Shown: positions 18,469 through 27,993 of the stretch, in pieces | How the letters are laid out: the number at the start of each line of letters is the position of its first letter | Numbering within the stretch: position 1 is the stretch's first letter | Assembly: GCF_001730285.1 (NCBI RefSeq) | Contig: NZ_MIJZ01000012.1 | Location: forward strand, 434,001 to 498,000 | Direction: 5' to 3' | Length of the DNA stretch: 64,000 bases | Source of the DNA: Enterococcus ureasiticus | Lineage (GTDB): Bacteria > Bacillota > Bacilli > Lactobacillales > Enterococcaceae | Translations under genes and position numbers: made by a program | The notes under the pieces: model-generated | Database searches by the model: none | The model's input: the letters and a program-made list of their open reading frames with translations, nothing else | What the model was told of the DNA's origin: nothing

Positions 18469-19770
18469 TTATGCTGTTATTATATCATGAATCAGCTCAG
18501 GTTCAGTTCCAGAACTGCCGATTTCGATATTTTTATATAAAAGTTCTTTTACGTCCTCAATTGATTCTGAATTTGAATAGATAGTAAGCAATGACTCACC
18601 TGTCTCAACAGGCATACCAACTTTTTTATGGAGCTTGATTCCGACTGCATGGTCGATTGAATCTTCTTTCGTTGCGCGACCTGCACCTAAAAGCATCGCG
18701 GCAATACCAATTTCATTTGCAACGATTTTTTGCACAACTCCCGATGTTTTGGCTGGTAATTCTATTTGATATTTGGCTGTTAATAAACGGTCAGGATGAT
18801 CGATGATGCTATCATCTCCACCTTGATTACGGATCATCTCACGGAATTTATCCAGTGCTTCACCTGATTCTAGTGCCTCTTTTAGCATTGCACGCGCTTC
18901 TTCTAATGTGTCAGCTTTTTTAGCTAAAACAACCATTTGGCTACCTAAGATATAGCACATTTCCATCAAATCTTCTGGTCCTTTGCCTTGAAGTGTTTCA
19001 ATTGCTTCAACAACTTCTAAGCTATTGCCGATTGCTTCACCTAGCGGTTGGGACATATCTGAGATTACTGCCATCGTCTGACGATTAGCTAAGCGGCCGA
19101 TCCGAACCATTGTTTCAGCTAAGCGGCGTGCTTCAGCAATGTTTTTCATAAAAGCACCCTCGCCTGTCGTAACATCCAACACGATCGCATCAGCACCTGA
19201 TGCAATTTTTTTACTCATGATAGAACTTGCAATCAACGGAATTGAATTAACTGTTGCAGTAACATCACGCAATGCATATAGTTTTTTATCAGCTGGGGCT
19301 AAATCACCTGATTGACCAACGACCGCTACATGGCTTTCATTTACCAAACGAATAAATTCTTCATCTGGTATTTCTACATGAAATCCAGGAATCGCTTCTA
19401 ACTTATCCAACGTACCACCGGTATACCCCAGTCCTCTGCCGGACATTTTAGCAACACTCGCACCCACACTTGCAACAAGCGGTGCTAAAATCAAGGTCGT
19501 TGTGTCCCCAACGCCACCCGTGGAATGCTTATCTACTTTGATGCCTTGAATCGATGAAAGATCAATCATTTCACCTGAATTTGCCATAGCTAATGTCAGG
19601 GTCGTAATTTCTTTATCCGTCATATCTTTGTAAAAAACAGTCATTAAAAATGCGCTCATCTGATAATCCGGAATATCCCCTTTGGTATAGCCGGAAACAA
19701 TGAATTGAATTTCTGCATCTGTTAAGACCTGTCCATCACGTTTTTTCTCGATCAAATCTACCATTCTCAT
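18469..19770 (-). CDS. pdp: Pyrimidine-nucleoside phosphorylase
   Basis: Splits uridine, deoxyuridine and thymidine into base and (deoxy)ribose-1-phosphate. 433 residues, the family length, beginning [13 protein letters not shown] with CGGAGG upstream; the frame is open further upstream but has no better start. The KHSTGGVGD phosphate motif, the [11 protein letters not shown] segment and the ALRDVTATV stretch are the phosphorylase hallmarks. It is the first gene of the nucleoside operon and has cre-like sites and a near-perfect -10 in front of it. Confidence 0.96.
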   Translation of the reverse strand: MRMVDLIEKKRDGQVLTDAEIQFIVSGYTKGDIPDYQMSAFLMTVFYKDMTDKEITTLTLAMANSGEMIDLSSIQGIKVDKHSTGGVGDTTTLILAPLVASVGASVAKMSGRGLGYTGGTLDKLEAIPGFHVEIPDEEFIRLVNESHVAVVGQSGDLAPADKKLYALRDVTATVNSIPLIASSIMSKKIASGADAIVLDVTTGEGAFMKNIAEARRLAETMVRIGRLANRQTMAVISDMSQPLGEAIGNSLEVVEAIETLQGKGPEDLMEMCYILGSQMVVLAKKADTLEEARAMLKEALESGEALDKFREMIRNQGGDDSIIDHPDRLLTAKYQIELPAKTSGVVQKIVANEIGIAAMLLGAGRATKEDSIDHAVGIKLHKKVGMPVETGESLLTIYSNSESIEDVKELLYKNIEIGSSGTEPELIHDIITA

Positions 19771-19803
19771 GCTTTTTTCCTCCGAATCAATCCCCAAGGA
19801 TGT

Positions 19804-19883
19804 ATTATACACTAAAACCATTCAGGTTAAAACCTTTTAGTAAAACAGTTTACTAACGCTTACATAAAATGAAAACGCTTATA
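19804..19883 (-). promoter_or_regulatory. pdp operon promoter with two cre-like sites and a palindrome
   Basis: On the minus strand a TATAAT -10 lies at 19804-19809. Upstream are TAGTAAA/TTTACTA (palindrome 19838-19855), a cre-like TGTAAGCGTTAGTA (19851-19864, two mismatches) and a better one, TATAAGCGTTTTCA (19870-19883, one mismatch to TGWAANCGNTNWCA). Repression by CcpA and control by the adjacent LacI-type protein are both plausible; the sites cannot be assigned to one regulator by reading. Confidence 0.55.
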
Positions 19884-19907
19884 ACACGAACATTAAATCA
19901 AAACACT

Positions 19908-20921
19908 CTAATTGTCAATCGATTTCGTGCTATTTCTTAAAATAAATGTTGTATCAAAAATTTTATTCGGTATTTTTTTCTCTGGATGATTGATTGCCTC
20001 CACTAAAAATTGCGCTGCATAAAAGCCAATATCAAAGCTAGGTTGATAAACCGTCGTTAAACCTGGCACCAAATATTCCGAAATTTCCAACCCATCAAAT
20101 CCAATAATAGAAATATCATCAGGAATCTTCTTACCGTATTCTTCAATCGCCTGATAAGCCCCCATCGCCATTTCGTCATTCCCGCAAAAGATAGCTGTAA
20201 TTCTGGAATTCTTCAATACATTTTTAGCTGCTAGATAACCGCCACCTAAATTCAAATCTCCACTACTCATGTACTCTTCTCTGACTGGGATTCCATGATC
20301 TTTTAGTGCATGTTGATAAGCGGTCACTCTTTCAGTCAGTTGATAATAACCATCATTTTCTTTCAGCATCGCGATATGCCTATGACCTTGTTCGATCAAT
20401 GAATTCACCGCCTGATAAGCGCCCTCATATTCTTTCACGATCAAGCGGCCACTTTCTCTTGGATTGATGCCGCGATCGACGAGAATCACAGGGACTTTCC
20501 GTTTGCTTTTATTACGCAAAATGTGATTAGCAGGTAAAATATTAGGTGTTGCAAAAATAATCCCGTCAACTGAGCGATGAACAAGTTCTGTTACGTACTG
20601 TGCTGCTTTATCTTCATCATGCTTGGAATTACATAATAAAATCATATAGCCTAACGAATTTAGATATGTTTCGACACCCTCGATCACTTTAGCAAAGAAA
20701 AAGTCGGTCACATCAGGTACGACCATACCAATCGTTTTCGAATGTCGGGTAATGATGTTCGATGCAAAATAATCCGGTTTATAATCATATTCTTCTACTA
20801 CAGATAAGACTTTGTTTCTCGTTTTTTCACTGAATCGGCTACCTTTGTTGTTGATGATTTGAGATACGGTCGTCACCGATACACCCGCCATATCCGCAAT
20901 TTCTTTAATGGTCAATTTCAT
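19908..20921 (-). CDS. LacI-family transcriptional regulator
   Basis: A 337-residue regulator. The N-terminal HTH (MKLTIKEIADMAGVSVTTVSQIINNKG) is typical of LacI, followed by a hinge helix region and a periplasmic-binding-like effector domain (about 60-330) with the IIGFDG motif. It lies directly upstream of pdp in the same direction, so a role for nucleosides or a derived sugar is likely but unproven. AAGGGAG precedes the ATG. Its own upstream region holds a perfect cre-type palindrome, which could be an autoregulatory operator since LacI and CcpA sites look alike. Confidence 0.93.
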   Translation of the reverse strand: MKLTIKEIADMAGVSVTTVSQIINNKGSRFSEKTRNKVLSVVEEYDYKPDYFASNIITRHSKTIGMVVPDVTDFFFAKVIEGVETYLNSLGYMILLCNSKHDEDKAAQYVTELVHRSVDGIIFATPNILPANHILRNKSKRKVPVILVDRGINPRESGRLIVKEYEGAYQAVNSLIEQGHRHIAMLKENDGYYQLTERVTAYQHALKDHGIPVREEYMSSGDLNLGGGYLAAKNVLKNSRITAIFCGNDEMAMGAYQAIEEYGKKIPDDISIIGFDGLEISEYLVPGLTTVYQPSFDIGFYAAQFLVEAINHPEKKIPNKIFDTTFILRNSTKSIDN

Positions 20922-20936
20922 ACTTCATTCTCCCTT

Positions 20937-20972
20937 CGTTGACAAGACCTACCAACCATGTCAACGTTTTCA
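20937..20972 (-). promoter_or_regulatory. cre/LacI-type operator upstream of lacI-family gene
   Basis: TGAAAACGTTGACA on the minus strand (20959-20972) matches the cre consensus TGWAANCGNTNWCA at every fixed position. CGTTGACA (20937-20944) is an exact inverted copy of part of it, TGTCAACG (20959-20966). This gives two half-sites close to the start of the regulator gene. Confidence 0.6.
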
Positions 20973-21099
20973 AATTACTTTTTGAATGGTTCTAGTTTAT
21001 CAGAATTTGATAAAATAAAATAGCTTAACTAAAAAAACACCTAAACTTAACCCAAAAATACTCAGTTAACTGTTTCGTTTCCCTCTCTATTCCTGATCT

Positions 21100-21585
21100 T
21101 TACCAATTATTGGTTAGCATTAAAAGACCTGGAATCCAACAAGTAACGATCCCTTCAAAAATAGCAAAATACAATACAGGTTTACCAATTTCCTTTTTCA
21201 AGACATATTCAATGAATCCCGTCAGCCATAAAATCCCCCAAGATAACCAAATCAGAGCAAATCGCCAATCACCATCTACTATATAGGAAATATACGCTGC
21301 CGGAATCGTATTCACCGCAACAAATAAAGCGAATATCCCGTAAATCCGCATGTCCAGACCAAAGACATAAATCACCCCAACCATCAAATAGGTAAACGCG
21401 AATAAATAGCCTGTTCCTGCATCATAATAAGCACCTCTAATTAGGTAAATCGTATTAATGATAAAAGACAAACTTCCTGTAAATAAGTTGATCAAGCCTG
21501 TTGATTTTTTATCCACTCCAACTAAACCGCAATAGCCATTACTGATTAGCGTGATCGCCACAAATAATAAACCTACTCCTAACAA
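21100..21585 (-). CDS. UreI/AmiS-family membrane channel
   Basis: A 161-residue membrane protein with about six hydrophobic helices and the family start LISNGYCGLVGVDKKST. UreI/AmiS proteins conduct urea, short amides or ammonia. The start is TTG, 7 nt after GGAGGGA; no ATG in this frame gives a complete protein. No urease or amidase gene is in the window, but adenosine deaminase is the divergent neighbour and cytidine deaminase is in the nearby operon; both release ammonia, so ammonia exit is a possible role. That link is inference. Confidence 0.8.
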   Translation of the reverse strand: MLGVGLLFVAITLISNGYCGLVGVDKKSTGLINLFTGSLSFIINTIYLIRGAYYDAGTGYLFAFTYLMVGVIYVFGLDMRIYGIFALFVAVNTIPAAYISYIVDGDWRFALIWLSWGILWLTGFIEYVLKKEIGKPVLYFAIFEGIVTCWIPGLLMLTNNW

Positions 21586-21778
21586 AAAAATCCCTCCAAT
21601 AAGTAATCTAAAAAGATCGTTTTCTACTGGACTATTTTACTTTAAAATGTATGAAAAAACCACTCTACTTTCAAAGCGCCTCTTCCACTTATTGACAGAG
21701 CCACCTCTGCGTGTTAAAGTCTTCAAAATACATATCGAACAAGAGTAATCGTTCTACAAGAAAAGAGAGGATGATATC

Positions 21779-22786
21779 GTGAAACGTGAGCATGTCAAAA
21801 AACTACCAAAAATAGAGTTGCACTGTCATTTAGACGGTTCTATCCGTCCAGAAACATTACGAAAAATCGCAGAGCCCCAAGGTATTTCACTGCCCGCAGA
21901 TAACGAACAATTAAAAAATCTACTAGTAGCACCTGCCGATTGCCAAAATTTAAATGATTATTTAGAACGTTTTGATTTAGTTTTGTCTTGCTTGCAAACA
22001 GAAGCCGCTTTAAAAGCCGCTGCGTTTGACATTATCAGTCAAGCAGCTGAAGAAAATATTCGCTATATCGAAGTTCGTTTTGCACCCTCTCTCCACACTG
22101 AAAAAGGACTTTCTTTACCTAAAATCGTAACAGCCGTTTTAGCTGGCCTCGAATATGGGCAACAAGAATTTGACGTAAAAAGCAATGCGCTCTTATGCGG
22201 CATGCGCCATGAAGAGTTAGCAGATATCGAAAAAATCGTTTATTTGGCTGAACAATTTAAAACAGACGGTATTGCTGGATTCGATCTTGCAGGAAATGAA
22301 ATTGATTTCCCGCCATACACTTTTGAAGAAACACTGGGGCTTGTCAACCAATTGAATATCCCATTGACTCTTCACGCAGGCGAATGCAGGTGTGGAAAAA
22401 ATGTTGCCGACGCAATTCATTTAGGTGCTAAACGAATCGGACATGGTATCGCTGTAAAGGACACACCAGAATATTTTTCCTTATTACAGGATAAAAATAT
22501 CTTGATCGAAATGTGTCCAACCAGCAATTTTCAAACAAAGACTGTCACTAAATTAGCAGACTATCCTTTTAAAGCATTTCTTGACGCTGGCATTCAGGTT
22601 TGTGTCAACACAGACAATCGCACAGTATCAGATACAACGTTAACAGATGAATATATGAAACTCCATGAATGGTACGGCATTACATATGCTGATATGGAAC
22701 AATTGAATCATAATGCAGTTAATGGAGCTTTTATTTCTGAAAGTGAAAAACAAATTCTTCATGATCAACTAACGAACAATTATTAG
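21779..22786 (+). CDS. add: Adenosine deaminase
   Basis: Zinc amidohydrolase that converts adenosine and deoxyadenosine to inosine and deoxyinosine. 335 residues with all active-site motifs: ELHCHLDGS (zinc histidines), FDLAGNE, LHAGE, RIGHGIA and the catalytic aspartates in VNTDN. The start is GTG, 8 nt after AGAGAGG. It supplies inosine to PupG/DeoD encoded to its left. Divergent from the UreI-like gene, with about 190 nt between them; a strong terminator follows. Confidence 0.96.
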   Translation: MKREHVKKLPKIELHCHLDGSIRPETLRKIAEPQGISLPADNEQLKNLLVAPADCQNLNDYLERFDLVLSCLQTEAALKAAAFDIISQAAEENIRYIEVRFAPSLHTEKGLSLPKIVTAVLAGLEYGQQEFDVKSNALLCGMRHEELADIEKIVYLAEQFKTDGIAGFDLAGNEIDFPPYTFEETLGLVNQLNIPLTLHAGECRCGKNVADAIHLGAKRIGHGIAVKDTPEYFSLLQDKNILIEMCPTSNFQTKTVTKLADYPFKAFLDAGIQVCVNTDNRTVSDTTLTDEYMKLHEWYGITYADMEQLNHNAVNGAFISESEKQILHDQLTNNY

Positions 22787-22800
22787 TTGAACGACCGCTA

Positions 22801-22847
22801 AAAAAGGCAGAATGGATCTTTAATTTCGATCCATTCTGCCTTTTTTT
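22801..22847. terminator. Bidirectional terminator between add and GH85
   Basis: A perfect long stem (arms about 22801-22819 and 22829-22847, 9-nt loop) with A-run before and seven T residues after. It serves the convergent genes on both strands. Confidence 0.92.
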
Positions 22848-22866
22848 GTTCAGATTAACTTCATAC

Positions 22867-25617
22867 TTACGGTTTGATGATTCCTGTTTGATTAACGCCA
22901 ATAATCTGCCAATCATAAATTCTTGCTGTTTTTCCATTTTGCTCTGCTTTTTCTAGAGAAAGTTTGAAATATCTCGCTTCAACCAGTCCAATCGCATCTT
23001 TACTGCTATTAGCTGTGTTCCCTCGATGCTGAACAACGGTTGTCCAGTCATTGCCATCACTACTCACAGAAATATCATAGTCTCTAGTATTCCATTCTGG
23101 ACTCTCACCACCTGCCCCAGCGTGGAAAAGCTCAAAACCCGAAATTGTTTTCAGTGCTCCAAGATCCGCGATCATCCATGGCTTTTCACTACCATTATCG
23201 CACCATTTTGTATTTAAATTCCCATCCAGAGCAAAACGATAACTTTCACGGTCATTGGTATACCCAGAACCTTGAGTAGCGGTTGTCGTTGGTAAGGTAG
23301 AAAGATTTTCTATTTTGATTCCTGCATTTTGATCATAAACATGAAGATAGTTTTCTTTGATATTCTCCGTTTCGCCTGTTGCATTTGCCGCAATTGCTTT
23401 TACCGTGTATATGCCTGCTTTAGCAAAAGATAGAGATACTTCCTTGCCTGATGCACTTTCAGGTGTTGCCCCAACTACTTCCCAACTGACTGTATCTGTC
23501 GATTTTGAAACATCTGCTGATAAGGTAATCGTTTCGCCCACTGAAATCAATGTGTTACTGGCATTGATCGTTATCTCAGGTTTTTTCAATGCTTCAAACG
23601 TATAAACGGCTGCGGCACCTTTTCGTTGTTCTTCACGACCATAATGATCGACTGGAATCACTTGATACGTCGCAGTATCTCCTGTTCGTTCTTGATTTAA
23701 TAATGTGTACGACGTGTTAGCCGTCTCTCCTTCAAACTGTAGCTGACCATCTACCTCTCGATAAATGCGATAAGATGCAGTATTCTTGCCTTTTGTATCC
23801 CAATGCATCCGAATGCTTTCAGTCAAATCATCAACAATTGTTTTTCCTGAAAAAGTAAGATTACTGATCGCACTAACCGGAGTAGCTTTTTCTTTGCCCA
23901 TTCTTAATTGACCTAAATAAATCGAAGCCGCTTCTGTTTGGGCATTTTTTAGATTCAAGCCAACTGTTGTGATTGTTTGGCAAGCTGCTGGTTTTAACGA
24001 ATACGTCGTTTCTACCCAACCATTTTCTAGAGGTCGTTGCGTCCCTTGAATGGTTAGCGGTTGTTCTTTTCCTTTTAGCTCTAAAACTAATGAGGTTTCG
24101 TCTGCTCCTTTGGTCACAACAGTTGCTGTATCTGACGCAGTCACTTTTACTTGGGCAGCATATAACTTGATAAAGGTTTGTTTGTCCGCTGTCATCTGAC
24201 CTGTTAGCTTGATCGAAGAACCGCCATTAAAAGCATCTTCATAGCTGATCGCAGCTTCTAATTGGTTCTCTTCATCATTATCAATGACCCAGCGATAGGT
24301 TGGCATAACATCTTGAATACTACGGTTGTTAAAGGTTCCTTCCTTAACTTTCGTACCGTTTTTATAAATAGCATCCCCATTTCCCACATTAAAATTCGTT
24401 AGAAACGGCAAACTTGTTACTGGTGTTTTTTCTACATAATAGCGAGAGACTCCTTGCCATTCAGTTTTCGGACTTTCCACAGCGCGAGGATCTCCTTGCG
24501 GGTTTATCCAGAGTAGCTTTTCATTTTCCCAATAACGATCAATATCATATTGTCCGCCATCTCTTAACGTCCAATCGGGACAATAAAGTCCTAAAGAAAC
24601 GAGAGGATTGCCATCAGTTCCCATGATACTGCTTGGTTTGCGTCTACTATTTACACCGTTAGCCTGTACATCGATTCCAGCAAAAAGATCGTATGGATCA
24701 CGTTTTAATTGAGCTGCTTTTTCTCTGGATGAAACAAGTCCTTGCCAACGGAAATCAATAAACATCTTATCTGAAACACGCTTCTTACCTTCTTGGAAAT
24801 ACCCTTGGTTCGTGTCATTCAACGCTCCTTGCCAAGCTACATTGCCGCTTGGAATCATAGAGTCGTACCAAATAACCTGCTGATTCTTTGGTTTGCGAGC
24901 TTGTAAATAAAGCATAAACTCTTTCATAGCGCTGGCTGTCTGTTCATTGACATTGGTTTCTTGATTGATAAACCAACCATCAAAGCCATAGCTTGAAGAC
25001 ATTTCCAGCAGCTTATCCGCCATCGGAAAATTACCTTTCCGGTCTTTTTGCACAAATTGTTCTACCCATTCACTCTTACCACCATAAGCTTCTGGTGGGA
25101 AAAATACCGTTCCAACTACAGGCACGCCATTTCTGTGCGCCGAATCGGTCACATCTCCACTCGGCGGAACAATGATCCCTTCACCAGAAGAACCTGCCCA
25201 CGCAACTAATGTGTCAACATATTGCCAATTTGTAAAATTATACACGGCTTTATCCGTTCCACCTTGAGATGGCGTTCCTTTTGTATGCTGGTTTACAATT
25301 GCGATTGATAATACTTTTGCTTCGGTACTTTGATCAAGATTCATTTTCTTTCCTTGTACTCGTGTACTTAAAGGAACTTTGGAAACATTAAAGGGTGCAT
25401 CTGGATCACTTTTGGGATTCCAATTCAATAATGTTTCAGGAAATAAGGCCGTCGATTCTGGTACTTGATCAAACAATGGAATACCACTATCCTTATTGGT
25501 TCTTGATTCATATGACTCTGCGTAAACATTTGGCGTAAACAACAGATTTGCTCCAAACGTAAGAGCAAGCACGGTAGCTGAGTAGCAAAACACACTTTTC
25601 AAAGTTTTTCTTTTCAA
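22867..25617 (-). CDS. Secreted endo-beta-N-acetylglucosaminidase, GH85
   Basis: Cleaves between the two core GlcNAc residues of N-linked glycans. 916 residues: signal peptide (1 to about 33, ending VYA), GH85 TIM barrel (about 100-420) with the catalytic FINQET segment, Asn218 and Glu220 being the substrate-assisted pair; a beta-rich region; a fibronectin-III-like domain (about 590-670); an Ig/PKD-like domain (about 680-760); and a C-terminal F5/8-type discoidin domain (CBM32-like, about 770-910). No LPXTG motif or C-terminal membrane anchor is present, so the enzyme should be released or held by its binding domain. Start TTG follows AAAGGAGG by 8 nt. It has its own cre-linked promoter region. 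Confidence 0.93.
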   Translation of the reverse strand: MKRKTLKSVFCYSATVLALTFGANLLFTPNVYAESYESRTNKDSGIPLFDQVPESTALFPETLLNWNPKSDPDAPFNVSKVPLSTRVQGKKMNLDQSTEAKVLSIAIVNQHTKGTPSQGGTDKAVYNFTNWQYVDTLVAWAGSSGEGIIVPPSGDVTDSAHRNGVPVVGTVFFPPEAYGGKSEWVEQFVQKDRKGNFPMADKLLEMSSSYGFDGWFINQETNVNEQTASAMKEFMLYLQARKPKNQQVIWYDSMIPSGNVAWQGALNDTNQGYFQEGKKRVSDKMFIDFRWQGLVSSREKAAQLKRDPYDLFAGIDVQANGVNSRRKPSSIMGTDGNPLVSLGLYCPDWTLRDGGQYDIDRYWENEKLLWINPQGDPRAVESPKTEWQGVSRYYVEKTPVTSLPFLTNFNVGNGDAIYKNGTKVKEGTFNNRSIQDVMPTYRWVIDNDEENQLEAAISYEDAFNGGSSIKLTGQMTADKQTFIKLYAAQVKVTASDTATVVTKGADETSLVLELKGKEQPLTIQGTQRPLENGWVETTYSLKPAACQTITTVGLNLKNAQTEAASIYLGQLRMGKEKATPVSAISNLTFSGKTIVDDLTESIRMHWDTKGKNTASYRIYREVDGQLQFEGETANTSYTLLNQERTGDTATYQVIPVDHYGREEQRKGAAAVYTFEALKKPEITINASNTLISVGETITLSADVSKSTDTVSWEVVGATPESASGKEVSLSFAKAGIYTVKAIAANATGETENIKENYLHVYDQNAGIKIENLSTLPTTTATQGSGYTNDRESYRFALDGNLNTKWCDNGSEKPWMIADLGALKTISGFELFHAGAGGESPEWNTRDYDISVSSDGNDWTTVVQHRGNTANSSKDAIGLVEARYFKLSLEKAEQNGKTARIYDWQIIGVNQTGIIKP

Positions 25618-25677
25618 TGAATGAACCTCCTTTGGTCATTTGCCTAAAATTCCAGCATTATTCATTCTTACACAAAA

Positions 25678-25691
25678 TGTTAACGCTTTCT
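25678..25691 (-). promoter_or_regulatory. cre site upstream of GH85 gene
   Basis: AGAAAGCGTTAACA on the minus strand, one mismatch to TGWAANCGNTNWCA, about 60 nt upstream of the GH85 start. It predicts CcpA repression in preferred sugars. Confidence 0.6.
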
Positions 25692-25761
25692 TTATTGATT
25701 ATAAATAGACAAACTATAGTATTTATATCAAAAAGCATAGGTTTCTTTCATGACCCGCCAT

Positions 25762-25803
25762 AAAAAAAGCTGAAACATTAAGCTTTACGCTTTATATTTC
25801 AGC
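25762..25803 (-). terminator. Terminator of the GH125-GH38-ROK-GH20 operon
   Basis: GCTGAAA/TTTCAGC arms with further pairing inside, and seven T residues on the minus strand, 10 nt after the GH20 stop codon. Confidence 0.75.
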
Positions 25804-25813
25804 CATCCTCTGA

Positions 25814-27109
25814 TTAAACGTTATACAAATGAAAAGAGAGACCTTCCATTAATTTTTCAAGATCTGTTATTATCTCTTTTTCGTCTTTCGCTTCCGGCTT
25901 ATCACACCAGACTGCCAACGCAGCGCCTTTGATTTTGCTCTGTTGTTCTGAGGGTATCTGCTGTTGTGAAGCAAATAAATCTGGACGCCACTCTTGCTTT
26001 ATTTTCTCAGTTGTCGGATACGTGTATCCCGCATTTTCTCCAAGTACGTAATAGAGATAGTTATCATTGAAATTAATGACGGAATAGCCCTCATCCACAA
26101 ACGTTTGCACAGGGGCCATTTGTTTTTGCCACTTAGTCCAGTAGGTGATCTCAACTTCTTTTGTCAGTGTAGAGCTTTTACCCCTTCTGAAAAATGCGTC
26201 GTTCCAAACTCTAGGAATAAAACCGTGACCTTTAACAAAATCCGCAACGGTATTGACATACGCTTCAAATTTTTTTATTCCTTCGTCCGCCAATGCAGGA
26301 TACTGTTTAATCTGATCAAAATCAACAAACTCATCTCCACCAATATGAAAATATCGACTGCCAGCAAATAACAGCATATATTCCTGATACAGCGAAAGTG
26401 AGAATGCTACAGCTTGTTCGTTTGTGATGTCTAAGGCAGACGAAACTTTGTGGATTTCTCCATACTTATTTTCTATAGATAATTGCCACTCGGGAGATTC
26501 TTTCAACAAGTGCTCCATATGTCCCGGCGTATCAATATCAGGAATAATTTCAATCGATAGATATTCAGCATAACGAATCAGTTCTTTTACTTCAGTAGTT
26601 GTTAAATATTTTTCTGAAACTAGCTCTGGATAATTCTCTGATTCAATCCGAAAACCAGTGTTCTCGGAAAAATGCAACTGTAAGTAATTAAATCCATGTA
26701 ACGCCATTTGCTCCAAAATCAGACGTAGCCCTGAAGGGGAAAAATATTTCCTGCCAATATCCAACATAATTATCCGCTCAGCCAAACCGTCGTGAAATGT
26801 TCCTGATTTGATTTCAGCGTCTGTTTTTAATAGCTTTGCTAGGTACATAGTGGCTCGAAAAGCTGTCAACGAACATCTAGCTTGTATCACCACTGTCTCT
26901 CCCTCATTCAGAATAAAAGATGCTTTCAAATTTGGGGAAGAGTTAACGACAACTTGAGCTTCTTCAACTGTCTCTACAAAGTAGATTTTTTTATTTAATA
27001 ACTGCGAGTATAGATAGGCAATTTTTTCCTTTTCTTTCGCAAAAGACTGATCTAAAAAGAAGTAGATTTTTTGTAGCTTAGCTAAAGAAGATATTCTAGG
27101 CTGTTTCAT
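25814..27109 (-). CDS. Intracellular beta-N-acetylhexosaminidase, GH20
   Basis: Removes terminal beta-linked GlcNAc (or GalNAc) by substrate-assisted catalysis. 431 residues, no signal peptide, single-domain form as in streptococcal GH20C. The barrel begins around LDIGRKYFSPSGL (116 onward); DIDTPGHMEHL (191-201) and the catalytic pair Asp259-Glu260 in HIGGDEFVDF are clear. The ATG overlaps the stop of the ROK kinase gene (ATGA), so the two are translationally coupled. In the pathway it would act on GlcNAc-containing arms or the GlcNAc left at the reducing end. Confidence 0.92.
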   Translation of the reverse strand: MKQPRISSLAKLQKIYFFLDQSFAKEKEKIAYLYSQLLNKKIYFVETVEEAQVVVNSSPNLKASFILNEGETVVIQARCSLTAFRATMYLAKLLKTDAEIKSGTFHDGLAERIIMLDIGRKYFSPSGLRLILEQMALHGFNYLQLHFSENTGFRIESENYPELVSEKYLTTTEVKELIRYAEYLSIEIIPDIDTPGHMEHLLKESPEWQLSIENKYGEIHKVSSALDITNEQAVAFSLSLYQEYMLLFAGSRYFHIGGDEFVDFDQIKQYPALADEGIKKFEAYVNTVADFVKGHGFIPRVWNDAFFRRGKSSTLTKEVEITYWTKWQKQMAPVQTFVDEGYSVINFNDNYLYYVLGENAGYTYPTTEKIKQEWRPDLFASQQQIPSEQQSKIKGAALAVWCDKPEAKDEKEIITDLEKLMEGLSFHLYNV

Positions 27110-27975
27110 TCTAGACCTCTTTGTTCCTTTGCCAACAACAAGCAGCCCATCGTTCCGCTATTATCGCCTAAATCACAGCCGACAACATAATTTTCTAAAT
27201 TAGGTAGCGAAACATAACTACCTAGTTGTTGCTGTAATGATTCACGAATTTTTGGGAAAAGGTGCGTTTGTTTCATTACACCGCCGCCCAAGATAATTTT
27301 TTCTGGCGAAAGCACTAATGTGTAGTTCATCAAAGCCTGAGCTAGATAAAAAGCTTCGATCTCCCAAACATCATGATCTATCTCCAATAATTGGCCTTTG
27401 ACTCCTGTTCTTTTTTCTAAAGCCGGTCCAGCAGCCAGACCTTCTAGACAATTGTCATGGTAAGGACACGTACTTTCTAATCCATCATTTTTATAGCGCT
27501 GAACAGAGATATGCCCCATCTCTGGATGACTAAATCCTTGCAAAACATTACCATTCACAACAGCACCGCCGCCAATACCCGTGCCTACTGTTAAGTAGAT
27601 ACAGCTTTGCGTTTTTTTCCCAGCACCTAAATGCATCTCACCATAAGCTGCCGCATTGACATCCGTAGTCCAAGCTATCGGGATATCGTAACGTTCTTTT
27701 AATGCGCCTAAAAGATTTACATTTTTCCAGCCCGGTTTCGGCGTAGATGTAATATAACCGTAAGTGCTTGATTGACGATTGACCTCAATTGGCCCAAACG
27801 AACCTACTCCGAGAGCTTTTAATTGATATGCACCAAAGAATGCATCGACTTGAGTCAACGTCGCTTCTGGCGTTGTCGTAGGTATGCTGATTCGTTCAAC
27901 AATTTTTAATTCTTCATCCGCTACCGCACAAACAAATTTTGTGCCGCCAGCTTCGATTGATCCATAATACTCCAT
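27106..27975 (-). CDS. ROK-family sugar kinase
   Basis: About 289 residues. N-terminal phosphate loop GSIEAGGTKFVCAV, the DVNAAAYGE catalytic segment, the TVGTGIGGG(A)VV loop, and the ROK zinc-binding CPYHDNC cluster preceded by HPEMGHI. Similar proteins are fructo- or mannokinases; beside three mannosidases, phosphorylation of free mannose (to mannose-6-P) or GlcNAc is the likely job, as in the matching pneumococcal gene cluster. I choose the ATG at 27975; GTG 27984 lies too near the AAGGA site and a TTG between is also possible. Confidence 0.88.
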   Translation of the reverse strand: MEYYGSIEAGGTKFVCAVADEELKIVERISIPTTTPEATLTQVDAFFGAYQLKALGVGSFGPIEVNRQSSTYGYITSTPKPGWKNVNLLGALKERYDIPIAWTTDVNAAAYGEMHLGAGKKTQSCIYLTVGTGIGGGAVVNGNVLQGFSHPEMGHISVQRYKNDGLESTCPYHDNCLEGLAAGPALEKRTGVKGQLLEIDHDVWEIEAFYLAQALMNYTLVLSPEKIILGGGVMKQTHLFPKIRESLQQQLGSYVSLPNLENYVVGCDLGDNSGTMGCLLLAKEQRGLE

Positions 27976-27993
27976 CAAAATCACCGTTCCTTC

